Source: Aquisalimonas sp. 2447
Lineage (GTDB): Bacteria; Pseudomonadota; Gammaproteobacteria; Nitrococcales; Aquisalimonadaceae
Length of the DNA: 64,000 bases
Reading direction: 5' to 3'
Assembly: GCF_012044895.1 (NCBI RefSeq)
Contig: NZ_CP050695.1
Coordinates: forward strand, 310,001-374,000
Each line of letters opens with the position of its first letter. The stretch's first letter is position 1. The notes below the pieces were generated by a model that saw only the letters and a program-made list of their open reading frames with translations, was not told the DNA's origin and did not search any database. This document shows positions 17,349-26,014 of this stretch, piece by piece. The translations under genes and the position numbers were made by a program.

Positions 17349-18581
17349 GTGACATCCGCGGCGTCGGTGGATGTGGTCATTGCCGGCGGTGGCCTGGTGG
17401 GTGCCAGTCTGGCCATTGCACTGGCCCGTAGCGGGCTGAGCGTGCACGTGGTTGATCCGGTGACTGCCGAAGCGCCGGCGCAGCCCAGCTACGACGATCG
17501 CAGCACTGCCCTGGCGCCCACCAGCCGTCGCATCCTCGAGGCCCTGGGGCTCTGGTCCGCAATCGCACCGGAGATCGGACCCATCCGCCGCATCCATGTC
17601 TCCGATCAGGGTGGCTTCGGGATGACCCGCATGGACGCCGCCCGCGAGGGGCTGGACGCCCTGGGCTACGTGGCGCCGAATCGTGTGCTTGGTCGGGCGC
17701 TGCGGGGCGCGCTGGAGCGCCTGCCCGGCACGGTGCAGACGGTCACGGACAGTGTCGCCACCGTGCACACCGATGAAGACACCGCCCGGGTGGAACTCGG
17801 CAGTGGTGCGTCGCTGTCTGCCCGGTTGCTGGTCGCCGCCGACGGCACCCACTCGGCCCTGCGCGAGCACCTGGGTCTGCAGGTACGGGAAACGGACTAT
17901 GGCCAGCACGGCGTGGTCGCCAACGTGACCCCGGCCAGGGAGCCTGCCGGCGAGGCGTTCGAGCGGTTCACGCCGGAGGGGCCGCTGGCGCTGCTGCCGT
18001 TGCCCGGGGGGCACTGCTCCCTGGTCTGGACCGTCGCGCCGGACCATGCGGAGGCGTTGACTGCCATGGGCGAGGCCGCGTTCCTGGCGGCCCTGCAGGA
18101 TGCCTTCGGGTATCGCCTGGGCAGGTTCCTGCGGGTGGGTCATCGTGTGAGTTACCCGCTGCGCCTGAGTCGCAGCGACCGCCGCGTCACCGAGCGCGGT
18201 GTTGTCATCGGCAACGCCGCGCGAACCCTGCACCCGGTGGCCGGGCAGGGGTTCAACCTGGCCCTGCGGGATGTCGCTGAGCTGGCGGAACGGGTGCACG
18301 GGGCCGCACGGGCTGGAGGGGATCCGGGGGGTGGGCAGCTCCTGGCAGCCTATGCGGTGGCCCGGCAGCCCGACCATCGCCGGGTCACGGCGTTCACCGA
18401 CGCCCTGGTGCGTCTGTTTTCCAATCGCGTCCCGGGCCTGCGCCTGGCGCGCAACGCCGGCCTCATGGGCATGGAACTGCTGCCGGGGCCACGGGATGCA
18501 CTCATGCGTCAGGCCATGGGGCGCAGTGGTCGCCTGCCTCGCCTGGCGCGCGGTCTGCCGCTGGAGAGTACCCATGGCTGA
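17349..18581 (+). CDS. ubiH: 2-octaprenyl-6-methoxyphenol hydroxylase (UbiH)
   Basis: FAD-dependent monooxygenase of ubiquinone synthesis, about 410 residues. VDVVIAGGGLVGASLAIALA is the dinucleotide fold, LLVAADGTHSALRE the DG motif, and GNAARTLHPVAGQGFNLALR the second FAD motif (UbiH reads GNAA where UbiI-type enzymes read GDAA). GTG at 17349 was chosen: GGGGG lies 8 bases upstream and only two bases separate it from the pepP stop. It overlaps the next gene by 8 bases. Confidence 0.93.
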   Translation: MTSAASVDVVIAGGGLVGASLAIALARSGLSVHVVDPVTAEAPAQPSYDDRSTALAPTSRRILEALGLWSAIAPEIGPIRRIHVSDQGGFGMTRMDAAREGLDALGYVAPNRVLGRALRGALERLPGTVQTVTDSVATVHTDEDTARVELGSGASLSARLLVAADGTHSALREHLGLQVRETDYGQHGVVANVTPAREPAGEAFERFTPEGPLALLPLPGGHCSLVWTVAPDHAEALTAMGEAAFLAALQDAFGYRLGRFLRVGHRVSYPLRLSRSDRRVTERGVVIGNAARTLHPVAGQGFNLALRDVAELAERVHGAARAGGDPGGGQLLAAYAVARQPDHRRVTAFTDALVRLFSNRVPGLRLARNAGLMGMELLPGPRDALMRQAMGRSGRLPRLARGLPLESTHG

Positions 18582-19779
18582 GCACCGGGCGGACGTGATC
18601 ATTGTTGGCGGTGGCATGGTTGGCCTGGCCCTGGCCGCCGGGCTCGCCGACACCGGCTACACCGTGGCGGTGGTGGAGGCGCGGCAGGCACCGGCCTGGC
18701 GGCGGGAGCACACCAGCAACCGGGTGTCCGCCATTACTCACGCCTCGCGGCGCCTGCTGGAGCGTCTGGGTGCCTGGGAGGCCATAGCCGCCGCCCGGGT
18801 GAGCCCCTTCGAGGCCATTCATGCCTGGGACGCGGCTGGCCATCCCGGCGTGACCTTCGACGCCGCCGATCGTGGCGAGGCCTGCCTGGGCCATATCGTC
18901 GAGAACACCCTGGTCCAGGACGCCCTGCGTGCCGCGGTAGGGCGGCGCAGCAATGTCAGCCTGTACTGTCCGGTGACCGTGGATGACCTCGCCATCGAGC
19001 CGGACCGGGTGGGGATGCGCCTGGGGGATGGGCGTCGTTTGCGTGCCGACCTCCTGGTGGGCGCCGACGGCGCCCGCTCCATGGTCCGCGAGGCGGCGGG
19101 TATCGGCGCCGATACCCGCGACTATCACCAGCGCGGCATTGTCGCCACCGTGACCACCGAAATCCACCACGGCGCCGTTGCCCGGCAGCGGTTCCTGCCC
19201 ACGGGGCCGGTGGCGTTGCTGCCGCTGGCCGACGGCCGTTGCTCCCTGGTGTGGTCCGCCACCGAGGAACGGGCGGATGAGCTTGAGGCGCTGGACGAAC
19301 TTGCCTTCAGTAATGCCCTGACCGATGCCACCGAGGGTGTGCTGGGAGTGGTGATTGCCGCCGAGGATCGGGCGGCGTTCCCGCTGCGGCGTCTGCACGC
19401 CAACGAGTACGTGGCCCCGCGGGTCGCGCTGGTGGGGGATGCCGCCCATGTGATTCACCCGCTGGCCGGCCAGGGCGTGAACCTGGGCTTCCTGGATGCC
19501 GCAGCCCTGGTGGATGTGCTCGCCGAGGGGCGCCAGCGTCACGGCGACGCCGGCGCTTACGGGGCGCTACGCCGCTACGCGCGCTGGCGGCGGGCCGACA
19601 ATGCGCTGATGCAGACGGCCATGGACGGTTTCCACTGGCTGTTCAGCAACAACGATCCCGTCCGTGCGATCGTGCGCAACCTCGGGCTCGGGCTCACCGA
19701 CCGGCTCGTGCCTGCCAAGACGCTGTTCGTGGATCACGCGGTGGGGCGACGCGGGGATCTGCCTTCCCTGATGCGCTGA
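18574..19779 (+). CDS. ubiI: UbiH/UbiF-family FAD monooxygenase, probably UbiI
   Basis: Second FAD hydroxylase of the ubiquinone pathway, about 401 residues. DVIIVGGGMVGLALAAGLAD, LLVGADGARSMVRE and VGDAAHVIHPLAGQGVNLGF are the three FAD motifs. UbiI adds the C5 hydroxyl in E. coli; position as fourth gene after ygfB, pepP and ubiH supports this, although sequence alone cannot separate it from UbiF. ATG 18574 overlaps the ubiH stop, with GGAGAG upstream. It is the last gene of the operon. Confidence 0.9.
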   Translation: MAEHRADVIIVGGGMVGLALAAGLADTGYTVAVVEARQAPAWRREHTSNRVSAITHASRRLLERLGAWEAIAAARVSPFEAIHAWDAAGHPGVTFDAADRGEACLGHIVENTLVQDALRAAVGRRSNVSLYCPVTVDDLAIEPDRVGMRLGDGRRLRADLLVGADGARSMVREAAGIGADTRDYHQRGIVATVTTEIHHGAVARQRFLPTGPVALLPLADGRCSLVWSATEERADELEALDELAFSNALTDATEGVLGVVIAAEDRAAFPLRRLHANEYVAPRVALVGDAAHVIHPLAGQGVNLGFLDAAALVDVLAEGRQRHGDAGAYGALRRYARWRRADNALMQTAMDGFHWLFSNNDPVRAIVRNLGLGLTDRLVPAKTLFVDHAVGRRGDLPSLMR

Positions 19780-19797
19780 TGCGTGGTCAACCATCGA

Positions 19798-19824
19798 GCC
19801 CCCTCGGGGGCCTTTCGCCGAGGG
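19798..19824 (+). terminator. Possible terminator after ubiI
   Basis: CCCTCGG (19801-19807) pairs with CCGAGGG (19818-19824) over 7 bp; GCCCCC and GGGGGC overlap as an alternative stem. The following bases (CTATCTT) are only weakly U-rich. The rest of the 229-base gap up to the regulator shows no gene. Confidence 0.35.
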
Positions 19825-20008
19825 CTATCTTCCGGAGTCTTTAACGTCGCATCATGGCTCTCGTCACAGGTGTCCTTGCGTCTTGGGCGCCATGGCCTTG
19901 CTCCACCTGTGCGTAATCCAGGCAGGGTGAAACGTAAGCGGACCACATTAGGCGCGATGCGGTTGAGAGATGCGGCACACAGTGACCGACTCCGGAGGCG
20001 CGAGAACG

Positions 20009-21745
20009 GTGCAAGGTGTTGACAAACTCTTGGCAGGGAAAGAAGACCGTTTTTTCGTGGGAGCTGCGATCGGTACAGGGCTGATGGCTCAGGCCGCCGA
20101 GCGGGGTCAGGCCGACTTTCTTCTGGCCCTGAACGTTGGACGCTTGCGCTCGATGGGTCTGCCATCAATCAGCTCGATGCTTCCGTTTGCGGCGGCCAAC
20201 GAAGTCGTAGTGGACTTCGTCTCGAATGAACTTACCCACCCGACCCGCCTGCCGGTTTTCGCAGGTCTGTGCGTTTGGGAATCGTCTGATCAGTTAGATT
20301 CTCGCCTCCGAGCCATCGCCTCTCTCGGTCTTGCGGGCGTGGTGAACTTCCCGACTACAGTCCACTATCCAGAGTCTGCTGCACGCACACTTGACGCGCA
20401 CGGGCTTGGGTTCGCCGCAGAACTCGAACTCCTGGCGCACGCACGCGCGCTTGGGTTGCGTGTCCTTGTATACGTCAAAACCAGAGATCAGGCAGAGATG
20501 GCCGCGGAGATAAAGCCCGATTTCCTCTGCGTGAACTTCGGCTGGAACGCAGGCGGACGCCTCACCGAATTGCAGCCGGAGGTGTCCATCGATGAGGCGA
20601 TTCTTCGCGCGCGCGACATTGCCAAGGTCACCCGTTTGCGCTCGCCGAAGACCATCTGCCTCATCGAGGGCGGGCCTGTTGTAAACCCGAGCCAGGTTGC
20701 CGAGATCTGCGTGGAGTCAGGCATGCGGGGCTATATCGGCGGCTCCACGATAGACCGTCTGCCGCTGGAGAACGCCGCGGTCGATGCCACACTGGCGTTC
20801 AAGTCCGCCGGGCTGCGCCGTCAACGCGAGAGCAGCGAGCGTGCCGGGCTGCTGCAGCGGGCGGCGGCGGCGGGTCTGCATGGCGGGTCCCGTGCCCTGA
20901 CAGATTCTCTGTGGCATCTGAAAGCACTGGCAGATGGGTTGGGCCCAGTGGTGATCTCAGGGGAAACTGGGACCCAGCGCCACGCGGCAGTGCGCTTCAT
21001 TTGCGCTGAAGCCGGCCATCAACCTGATCCCGCGACCTTGCTCACGGCAGACTACGTTGAGCCCCAGCTTGGTATGCGGTTGTTCGGTCACGGCGACGGG
21101 CGAGAGGGCTTGCTGTTGGAGTGTGATGGCCAGCCACTGCTGATTGAGCCACTGGAGGGATTGTCGCGGCGCTGGCAGCGAAAGCTCGGACGGCTGATTC
21201 TCAATGGCATGGTCACCCCTTTTCGAGGTCATCGGGCCGTTGGCACCCGTCCTTGGTTGTTACTGCTCACGGAGTATCGCCTTGCAGACCTTGCCGCTAG
21301 CGGCCATCTGATCGACGAACTGTACCAACTCCTGCGCATGCGAGAGGTTAGGATGCCATCACTTGAGGAACGTATTGAATCTTTAGGTGAAATACTGCAG
21401 GGATACTGTGCTGCACGTGGGTTCAACCTGCGTTTTTCCGAGTCCGCAATCGGTCTTCTGCAGCAGCATAATTGGCCTGGCAACCTGCCTGAGTTGGGCG
21501 CTTTTGTTGATCGGCTGAGAGCGACAGGGTTTAGCGGTGAGGTTAGCGCTCGGATGGTAGAGCCATTGCTGAATGACGCAACCCCTGATGTCGGGTTCGG
21601 CCGCCGTAAGCAACTCGCAAGAGAGGAGTCCGAGTGGTTGCTTGCCGCCCTTCGCAGGCACGCGTTCAATCGGACCGCGACCGCGCGTGCTCTGGGGATT
21701 AGCCGTAAGACTCTCTACAACCGTATGCGCCGACTCGGCCTCTGA
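20009..21745 (+). CDS. TIM-barrel sensor fused to degenerate sigma-54-activator domain and Fis-type HTH
   Basis: A 578-residue probable transcription regulator. Residues ~8-275 are a phosphoenolpyruvate-hydrolase-like TIM barrel (FFVGAAIGTGLMAQAAERGQADFLLALN, GVVNFPT, GGPVVNPSQ, GYIGGSTIDRLPLE), homologous to the protein at 31218. Residues ~290-500 follow the AAA+ sigma-54-activator plan, but Walker A reads SGETGTQRHAA without its lysine, Walker B reads PLLIEPL, and the segment holding GAFTGA is missing. The end (AFNRTATARALGISRKTLYNRM) is a Fis-type helix-turn-helix. It should bind DNA but not drive sigma-54 open-complex formation. GTG 20009 has GGAGG 10 bases upstream. It probably controls the adjacent transporter operon (inference). 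Confidence 0.85.
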   Translation: MQGVDKLLAGKEDRFFVGAAIGTGLMAQAAERGQADFLLALNVGRLRSMGLPSISSMLPFAAANEVVVDFVSNELTHPTRLPVFAGLCVWESSDQLDSRLRAIASLGLAGVVNFPTTVHYPESAARTLDAHGLGFAAELELLAHARALGLRVLVYVKTRDQAEMAAEIKPDFLCVNFGWNAGGRLTELQPEVSIDEAILRARDIAKVTRLRSPKTICLIEGGPVVNPSQVAEICVESGMRGYIGGSTIDRLPLENAAVDATLAFKSAGLRRQRESSERAGLLQRAAAAGLHGGSRALTDSLWHLKALADGLGPVVISGETGTQRHAAVRFICAEAGHQPDPATLLTADYVEPQLGMRLFGHGDGREGLLLECDGQPLLIEPLEGLSRRWQRKLGRLILNGMVTPFRGHRAVGTRPWLLLLTEYRLADLAASGHLIDELYQLLRMREVRMPSLEERIESLGEILQGYCAARGFNLRFSESAIGLLQQHNWPGNLPELGAFVDRLRATGFSGEVSARMVEPLLNDATPDVGFGRRKQLAREESEWLLAALRRHAFNRTATARALGISRKTLYNRMRRLGL

Positions 21746-21836
21746 GCCATCATGTGCTAATCAGGGCTCGGTGAAAGCGCTGTCATATGAGGCCTGCGGT
21801 CGCGATTGCCGCGTTTGAGCAATGGTAGCCCTTTCG

Positions 21837-22430
21837 TCAGTCGGGGGTGCGCCGCATCGGGAGCGGCAGCCTGCGCTCGCTCCCAGCACCGGGCCGATAC
21901 TCGAGCACGCCTTTACAGCCTGCCGGTAATTCACTACCCACCACTGGCGGCACCGTGAGCACCCAGTCCGGTTTCAGGCCGGATAGCGGCTTGCCGACAC
22001 CGGGCGCACCGATGGTCGCCAGAGTCGAGAAGCCGTGATCGGCTGCCTGCATCAATCGCTGGCTCTCAGTAGCCAGGGCGAGTCCACTCTGCTCCGCTGT
22101 CTCGGCGAAGCTCGAGGTGAGATGACTGATGCCCGGAAACGCGGCAATGCCCCTCGCTCCAGCGGCGTCCACAGCGGCAAGGACGCTGCCCAGATTGAGG
22201 TATGGATGAGAAAGGAATACCCCGACGTAGGCTTGATTCGGCAAGGAATACCGACGCAGGGCGCCAAGTAACTCGCGGTTGTAGTCGCGGGTGGGCAATA
22301 GCAAGCCAAGCCACGGGTCACTGGCCATTGCGACTGGCCAGGCCAGCGTCACCAGCATGGGTGCCGCAGAGTTTCCCCGGACGGCATCTTCGATGGGCAG
22401 AAGTTCCCATTGCGGTTCGTTCGGTTTCAT
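21837..22430 (-). CDS. Short diverged TIM-barrel (phosphoenolpyruvate-hydrolase-like) protein
   Basis: 197 residues, cytoplasmic. It aligns by eye with the middle of the TIM barrels at 20009 and 31218: YVGVFLSHPYLNLGSVLAAV, then DAAGARGIAAFPGISH matches SLGLAGVVNFPTTVH, followed by an ETAEQSGLALATESQRLMQAAD helix. The N-terminal GTGL region is altered, and the C-terminal GGP and GGS(T/S)xxRLP strands are missing, so it is a partial barrel, probably without the family's activity. It may be a decaying paralogue or a binding partner. It converges with the regulator and is divergent from the permease gene. The ATG at 22430 has no clear ribosome site, so the start is uncertain. Confidence 0.65.
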   Translation of the reverse strand: MKPNEPQWELLPIEDAVRGNSAAPMLVTLAWPVAMASDPWLGLLLPTRDYNRELLGALRRYSLPNQAYVGVFLSHPYLNLGSVLAAVDAAGARGIAAFPGISHLTSSFAETAEQSGLALATESQRLMQAADHGFSTLATIGAPGVGKPLSGLKPDWVLTVPPVVGSELPAGCKGVLEYRPGAGSERRLPLPMRRTPD

Positions 22431-22476
22431 GGCGCATATATTACCCAGATTTACACGCCATTGAGTATCCCCTGTG

Positions 22477-22506
22477 TTGTTCCCATTTTTACTTGCTGCC
22501 TATACT
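22477..22506 (+). promoter_or_regulatory. Possible promoter of the Tm-1-like transporter operon
   Basis: TTGTTC (22477-22482) and TATACT (22501-22506, 5 of 6) lie 18 bases apart, ending 35 bases before the first permease gene. No GG-N10-GC sigma-54 signature was found in the gap 22431-22541. Confidence 0.4.
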
Positions 22507-22541
22507 CGTTCGACGTTCGGGTCATGCACGGGCTTAAGGCG

Positions 22542-23408
22542 ATGACGCAATTTCTGGCAGTAACGTTGAACGGGCTCACGCTTGCGGCCTTGTACTTCAT
22601 CGTCGCCAGCGGTTTCACGCTTGTGTTCGGCCTCATGCGTAACATCAATCTGGCCCATGGGTCGCTGTACCTGCTCGGCGGTTACGTCGGCTTCGAGGCG
22701 TTGAAAGTTTTTGACAACTGGTTTTTTGCCGTGGCGGCAGCGTTCATTACCATTGCGCTCCTCGGCGCGCTGCTGCAGCTCCTGGTGTTTCGTCATCTCG
22801 ACGGCCAGGAGCTGCGCCAGACACTCATCACGCTGGCGCTGTCGATCATCTTCGCCGACCTGATGCTCTGGTATTGGGGGGGGCAGACCTACCAGATTTC
22901 TGCCCCCGAAATGTTCCAGGGCCCCTTCCGCACCGGTCTCGATATTCTGCCTGCTTATCCGGCGATGCGACTGATCAACGTCGTGATCGCCCTAGGTATC
23001 GGTATCGGCCTATGGCTTTTCCTGACGCGAACCCGAATCGGGATGATGATCCGTGCTGGGGTTGATGATCGTGGCATGCTTCAGGCCTCCGGCGTAAACG
23101 TGCACCTGGTATTTGCCGTAACCTTTGCGGTGGGTGCCGGTCTTGCCGGCATTGCTGGTGTGCTTGGGGGCACGGTGCAGTCCATTTCGCCAGGCGAAGA
23201 TATCCGTATTTTGCTTGCCAGTCTGGTGGTGGTGATTGTCGGTGGGATGGGGTCGGTGGTCGGCAGCGCGGTGGGTGCGGTGGTGATTGGGTTAGCAGAG
23301 CAGTATGGCCTTGCGTACACGCCCACCTATGGCGCGCTTTACACCTTTATCATTCTCATCGTCGTTCTGGCGGTTCGCCCTCAGGGGCTCTTCGGGAAGG
23401 AGGTGTAG
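22542..23408 (+). CDS. HAAT-family ABC permease, LivH type
   Basis: Inner-membrane permease of a branched-chain-amino-acid-type ABC importer, about 288 residues with some eight membrane segments. MTQFLAVTLNGLTLAALYFI is the standard LivH opening; FGLMRNINLAHGSLYLLGGY and the cytoplasmic EAA-like loop TRTRIGMMIRAGVDDRGMLQASG follow. It ends LAVRPQGLFGKEV. The ATG at 22542 is chosen for the family N-terminus; 22524 is an alternative. First gene of the operon. The substrate is unknown and, given the partners, need not be an amino acid. Confidence 0.85.
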   Translation: MTQFLAVTLNGLTLAALYFIVASGFTLVFGLMRNINLAHGSLYLLGGYVGFEALKVFDNWFFAVAAAFITIALLGALLQLLVFRHLDGQELRQTLITLALSIIFADLMLWYWGGQTYQISAPEMFQGPFRTGLDILPAYPAMRLINVVIALGIGIGLWLFLTRTRIGMMIRAGVDDRGMLQASGVNVHLVFAVTFAVGAGLAGIAGVLGGTVQSISPGEDIRILLASLVVVIVGGMGSVVGSAVGAVVIGLAEQYGLAYTPTYGALYTFIILIVVLAVRPQGLFGKEV

Positions 23409-23411
23409 GCC

Positions 23412-24416
23412 TTGGGTGCGATGGTGATGCGATGGCTGAGACGACCCACCCCCGGGGAGTGGGCTCTGCTGGGAATTCTGGTATTTATTGTTCCTGCAGT
23501 GGCCAGTGATTTCTGGTTGGTTCAGGTGTTCGCTCGCGCGATGATTCTAGGCCTAATTGCTCTTGGCCTAGCCTTTCTCGCTGGTTTTGCGGGTATCGTC
23601 TCTCTCGCGCAGATGACCATCGCAGGAGTCGCCGCTTACACGGTGGCTATTTTCAGCACAACGGATCCTGGTTTGCAGGCGACTCTGCCTCCAGAAATCA
23701 CAGTTATTCTCGCCCTTTCGCTCGCCGTTGCGGTGGCAAGCTTTGTTGGTTGGTTGGCAGTGCGAACCACCGGCATTTACACGATCATGATCACGCTAGC
23801 CATTGCCGTAACGTTTTCTATTTTTGCCCGTCAAAATTATGTGGTGATGGGTGGCTTCACTGGATTTACAGGAGTGGCTGCGCCCGCGTTCGCGGGAGTG
23901 CCATTGCGGTTACCTTTGCCCTTCTATTTTCTCTGCCTGATAGTAACTGTCGCTGGCTACTGGACAATCCGCCATTTGCGCCGCACGCCTTTTGGGCTCT
24001 CCCTGCAGGGAATCCGTGATGGAGCCCGTCGAATGGCCGCACTTGGCTACAACGTTCATGCTCACCGCATACTTGCCTATGCCTTGGCAGGCCTCCTCGC
24101 GGGAGCGGGCGGGATTCTTATGGTCTGGTTTAATACCCGTATTGACCCGTCTACGGTCTCCGTTATGCCAGTGATAAACATTCTCATCATCGCCATTATT
24201 GGTGGTCTTGGGCACCCGATCGGTGCGTTTATCGAGGCATTGATATTCGTGCTTTTGGATATATTCGCTGCTGACCTAATTCCTGGAGCACGGGAGCGTT
24301 TCAATCTTCTTGTAGGAGTGATTTTTCTGCTTATCGTAGCGTTTTCCCGCGACGGAGTCGTTGGTATCTGGAAATCGTATATCCGCTCCATGCGGACCCG
24401 AGAGCCGGGTGCGTGA
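23412..24416 (+). CDS. HAAT-family ABC permease, LivM type
   Basis: Second membrane subunit, 334 residues. LGLAFLAGFAGIVSLAQMTIAGVAAY is the LivM signature; FGLSLQGIRDGARRMAALGYNVHAHR is the loop that meets the ATPase. TTG 23412 is taken as the start because AAGGAGG (the end of the preceding gene) lies 8 bases before it; ATG 23421 is an alternative. The gene is visibly richer in A and T, with codons such as TTA and ATA, than the flanking core genes, fitting acquired DNA. A hairpin follows before the binding-protein gene. Confidence 0.85.
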   Translation: MGAMVMRWLRRPTPGEWALLGILVFIVPAVASDFWLVQVFARAMILGLIALGLAFLAGFAGIVSLAQMTIAGVAAYTVAIFSTTDPGLQATLPPEITVILALSLAVAVASFVGWLAVRTTGIYTIMITLAIAVTFSIFARQNYVVMGGFTGFTGVAAPAFAGVPLRLPLPFYFLCLIVTVAGYWTIRHLRRTPFGLSLQGIRDGARRMAALGYNVHAHRILAYALAGLLAGAGGILMVWFNTRIDPSTVSVMPVINILIIAIIGGLGHPIGAFIEALIFVLLDIFAADLIPGARERFNLLVGVIFLLIVAFSRDGVVGIWKSYIRSMRTREPGA

Positions 24417-24434
24417 GTTTTTCGCGTCCTCGGC

Positions 24435-24456
24435 AAGGCATTCATTGAGATGCCTT
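24435..24456 (+). other. Intercistronic hairpin
   Basis: AAGGCAT (24435-24441) pairs with ATGCCTT (24450-24456) around an 8-base loop, then AAAA. It sits between the second permease gene and the binding-protein gene, where such hairpins often shield upstream mRNA or set different expression of the binding protein. Confidence 0.5.
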
Positions 24457-24485
24457 AAAACTAGAGAAAGTAGGAGGAGAGAACC

Positions 24486-25745
24486 ATGTCACATAATGCG
24501 CTTCGAATGGCTGCGTTTTACACAGTGGCTACGCTGGGCTTGGTACCAATGGCTCAGGCCGATGAGGATCCTATTGTGATCGGGACTATGGCCACGCTTG
24601 AGGGTGCTTTTGCCTCAGCTGGCGAGGATGGCATGCGCGGTTTCCGTATGGCGCTTGAGGAATTCGATGGCGAAATCGCCGGGCGTGAGATCAAGGTGAT
24701 CTCGGAGTCCACGGATACCTCCCCGGAAAGCGCTGTGAATGCGGCCTAGAAACTGGTCAACGTGGACGGCGCTGACCTGCTTCTCGGACCGCTGTCGGGC
24801 TCCGAGGGGATTGCCGTGCGTGACTACTCACGGGATGTGGATGGAGTAACCTTCATCAATGGTGCGTCTGCAGCCCAGGAGACAACGCTCCGCGATCCCT
24901 CCGATAACTTCTTCCGGTTCAGCACGGATGGCGCTCAGTGGATGGCCGGGCTTGGCACCTACGTCGTCGACGAGCGCGACTGGAAACGCGTCGCGACGGT
25001 GGCCGAGGACTACTCGTTTCCTTACGCCCAGGTAGCCGGCTTTCTCTACGAGTTCTGCCAGGCCGGCGGCGAGGTGGCAGAGCGCTTTTGGACGCCGATT
25101 GGCACCAGCGACTATAGCTCCGTGGTGTTTTCGATCCCAGATGATGTTGACGCCATTTTCGTGGCCCTTACGGGCTCCGACGCTGTCGATTTCCTTCAAC
25201 AGTACCGTGATGCTGGCGGTGACAAACCCATCATCGGCGGCACGAATACTGTCGATGGCACGGTCCTGTCAGCCGAAGGTGGCCAACGTGATCATATTGT
25301 GGGGACGCCAAGTGGGGCACCAGTTCCCGGTGAGTGGGACAACGAGCAGTGGAAGAACTGGGTTGACCGCTATCACGAAATGTTCGGTGATGATGCGTTA
25401 AGCGAACCCTCGATCTTCGCCCATGCGTACTACACCAATACGCTCGCAATGCTGACGGCCCTTGAAGATGTCGGCGGCGAACTGGGTGACCACTCTGAGT
25501 ACCGTGAGGTGCTCGCCAACCTGGAAATCGAGACGCCCACGGGGGCCGTGTCCCTCGACGAGAACCGGGCCGCGATCGCCGACATGTTCCTCCGTGAGGT
25601 GCGGGTCGACGATGACGGCAACCTCTACAACGCCAACGTGGGGGTCGCGGAGGGTGTGAACCAGACGCTGGGCATGGACCGGGATGAATTCCTGGCTCTT
25701 GAAGCACCCAGCCGTGATCACCCGCGCTGCGCGGAAATTCGCTGA
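24486..25745 (+). pseudogene. ABC substrate-binding protein with in-frame amber stop (LivK type)
   Basis: The reading frame of a 419-residue periplasmic binding protein is open except for one TAG at codon 88 (24747-24749). Before it come a signal peptide (FYTVATLGLVPMAQA) and the first strand IVIGTMATLEGAFASAGEDG. After it, in the same frame, KLVNVDGADLLLGPLSGSEG continues to a normal end, ARDHPRCAEIR-like. Family members usually have AAxKLV here, so a single C-to-T change of CAG would explain the stop. No frameshift exists. Without readthrough only 87 residues are made. A GTG at 24762 could restart but would lack a signal peptide. GGAGGAGAG precedes the ATG. Confidence 0.85.
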
Positions 25746-25984
25746 AGGGTCTTGACGGCGATGGCGACGGGAGGGTCGATGCGCGGAAACCACGACACTA
25801 AGCAGGAGCGGGCCACGAGTCTGGCGGAGACACTCTTCGCTGGTGACGAGGCCGCCGCGCTCAGTCTGCGCCGCGTTTCGATGCGTTTCGGGTCTCTCGT
25901 CGCCCTGCAAGACATTTCGTTGACCGTGCCGGAAGCGGGGCGCCACGCCATACTCGGTGCCAACGGCGCGGGCAAGACGACACT

Positions 25985-25992
25985 GTTCAATT
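25985..25992. repeat. Left target-site duplication of the IS66 element
   Basis: GTTCAATT here is repeated at 28307-28314 on the other side of the element. Eight bases is the usual IS66-family duplication. Confidence 0.9.
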
Positions 25993-26014
25993 GTAAGCGA
26001 TCCGGGAACCCCAA

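Noticed and set aside
22431-22541. Sigma-54 promoter for the Tm-1-like operon
   Set aside because: Expected because of the regulator type, but no GG-N10-GC element is present; TTGCT near 22493 lacks the upstream GG. The regulator also lacks GAFTGA.
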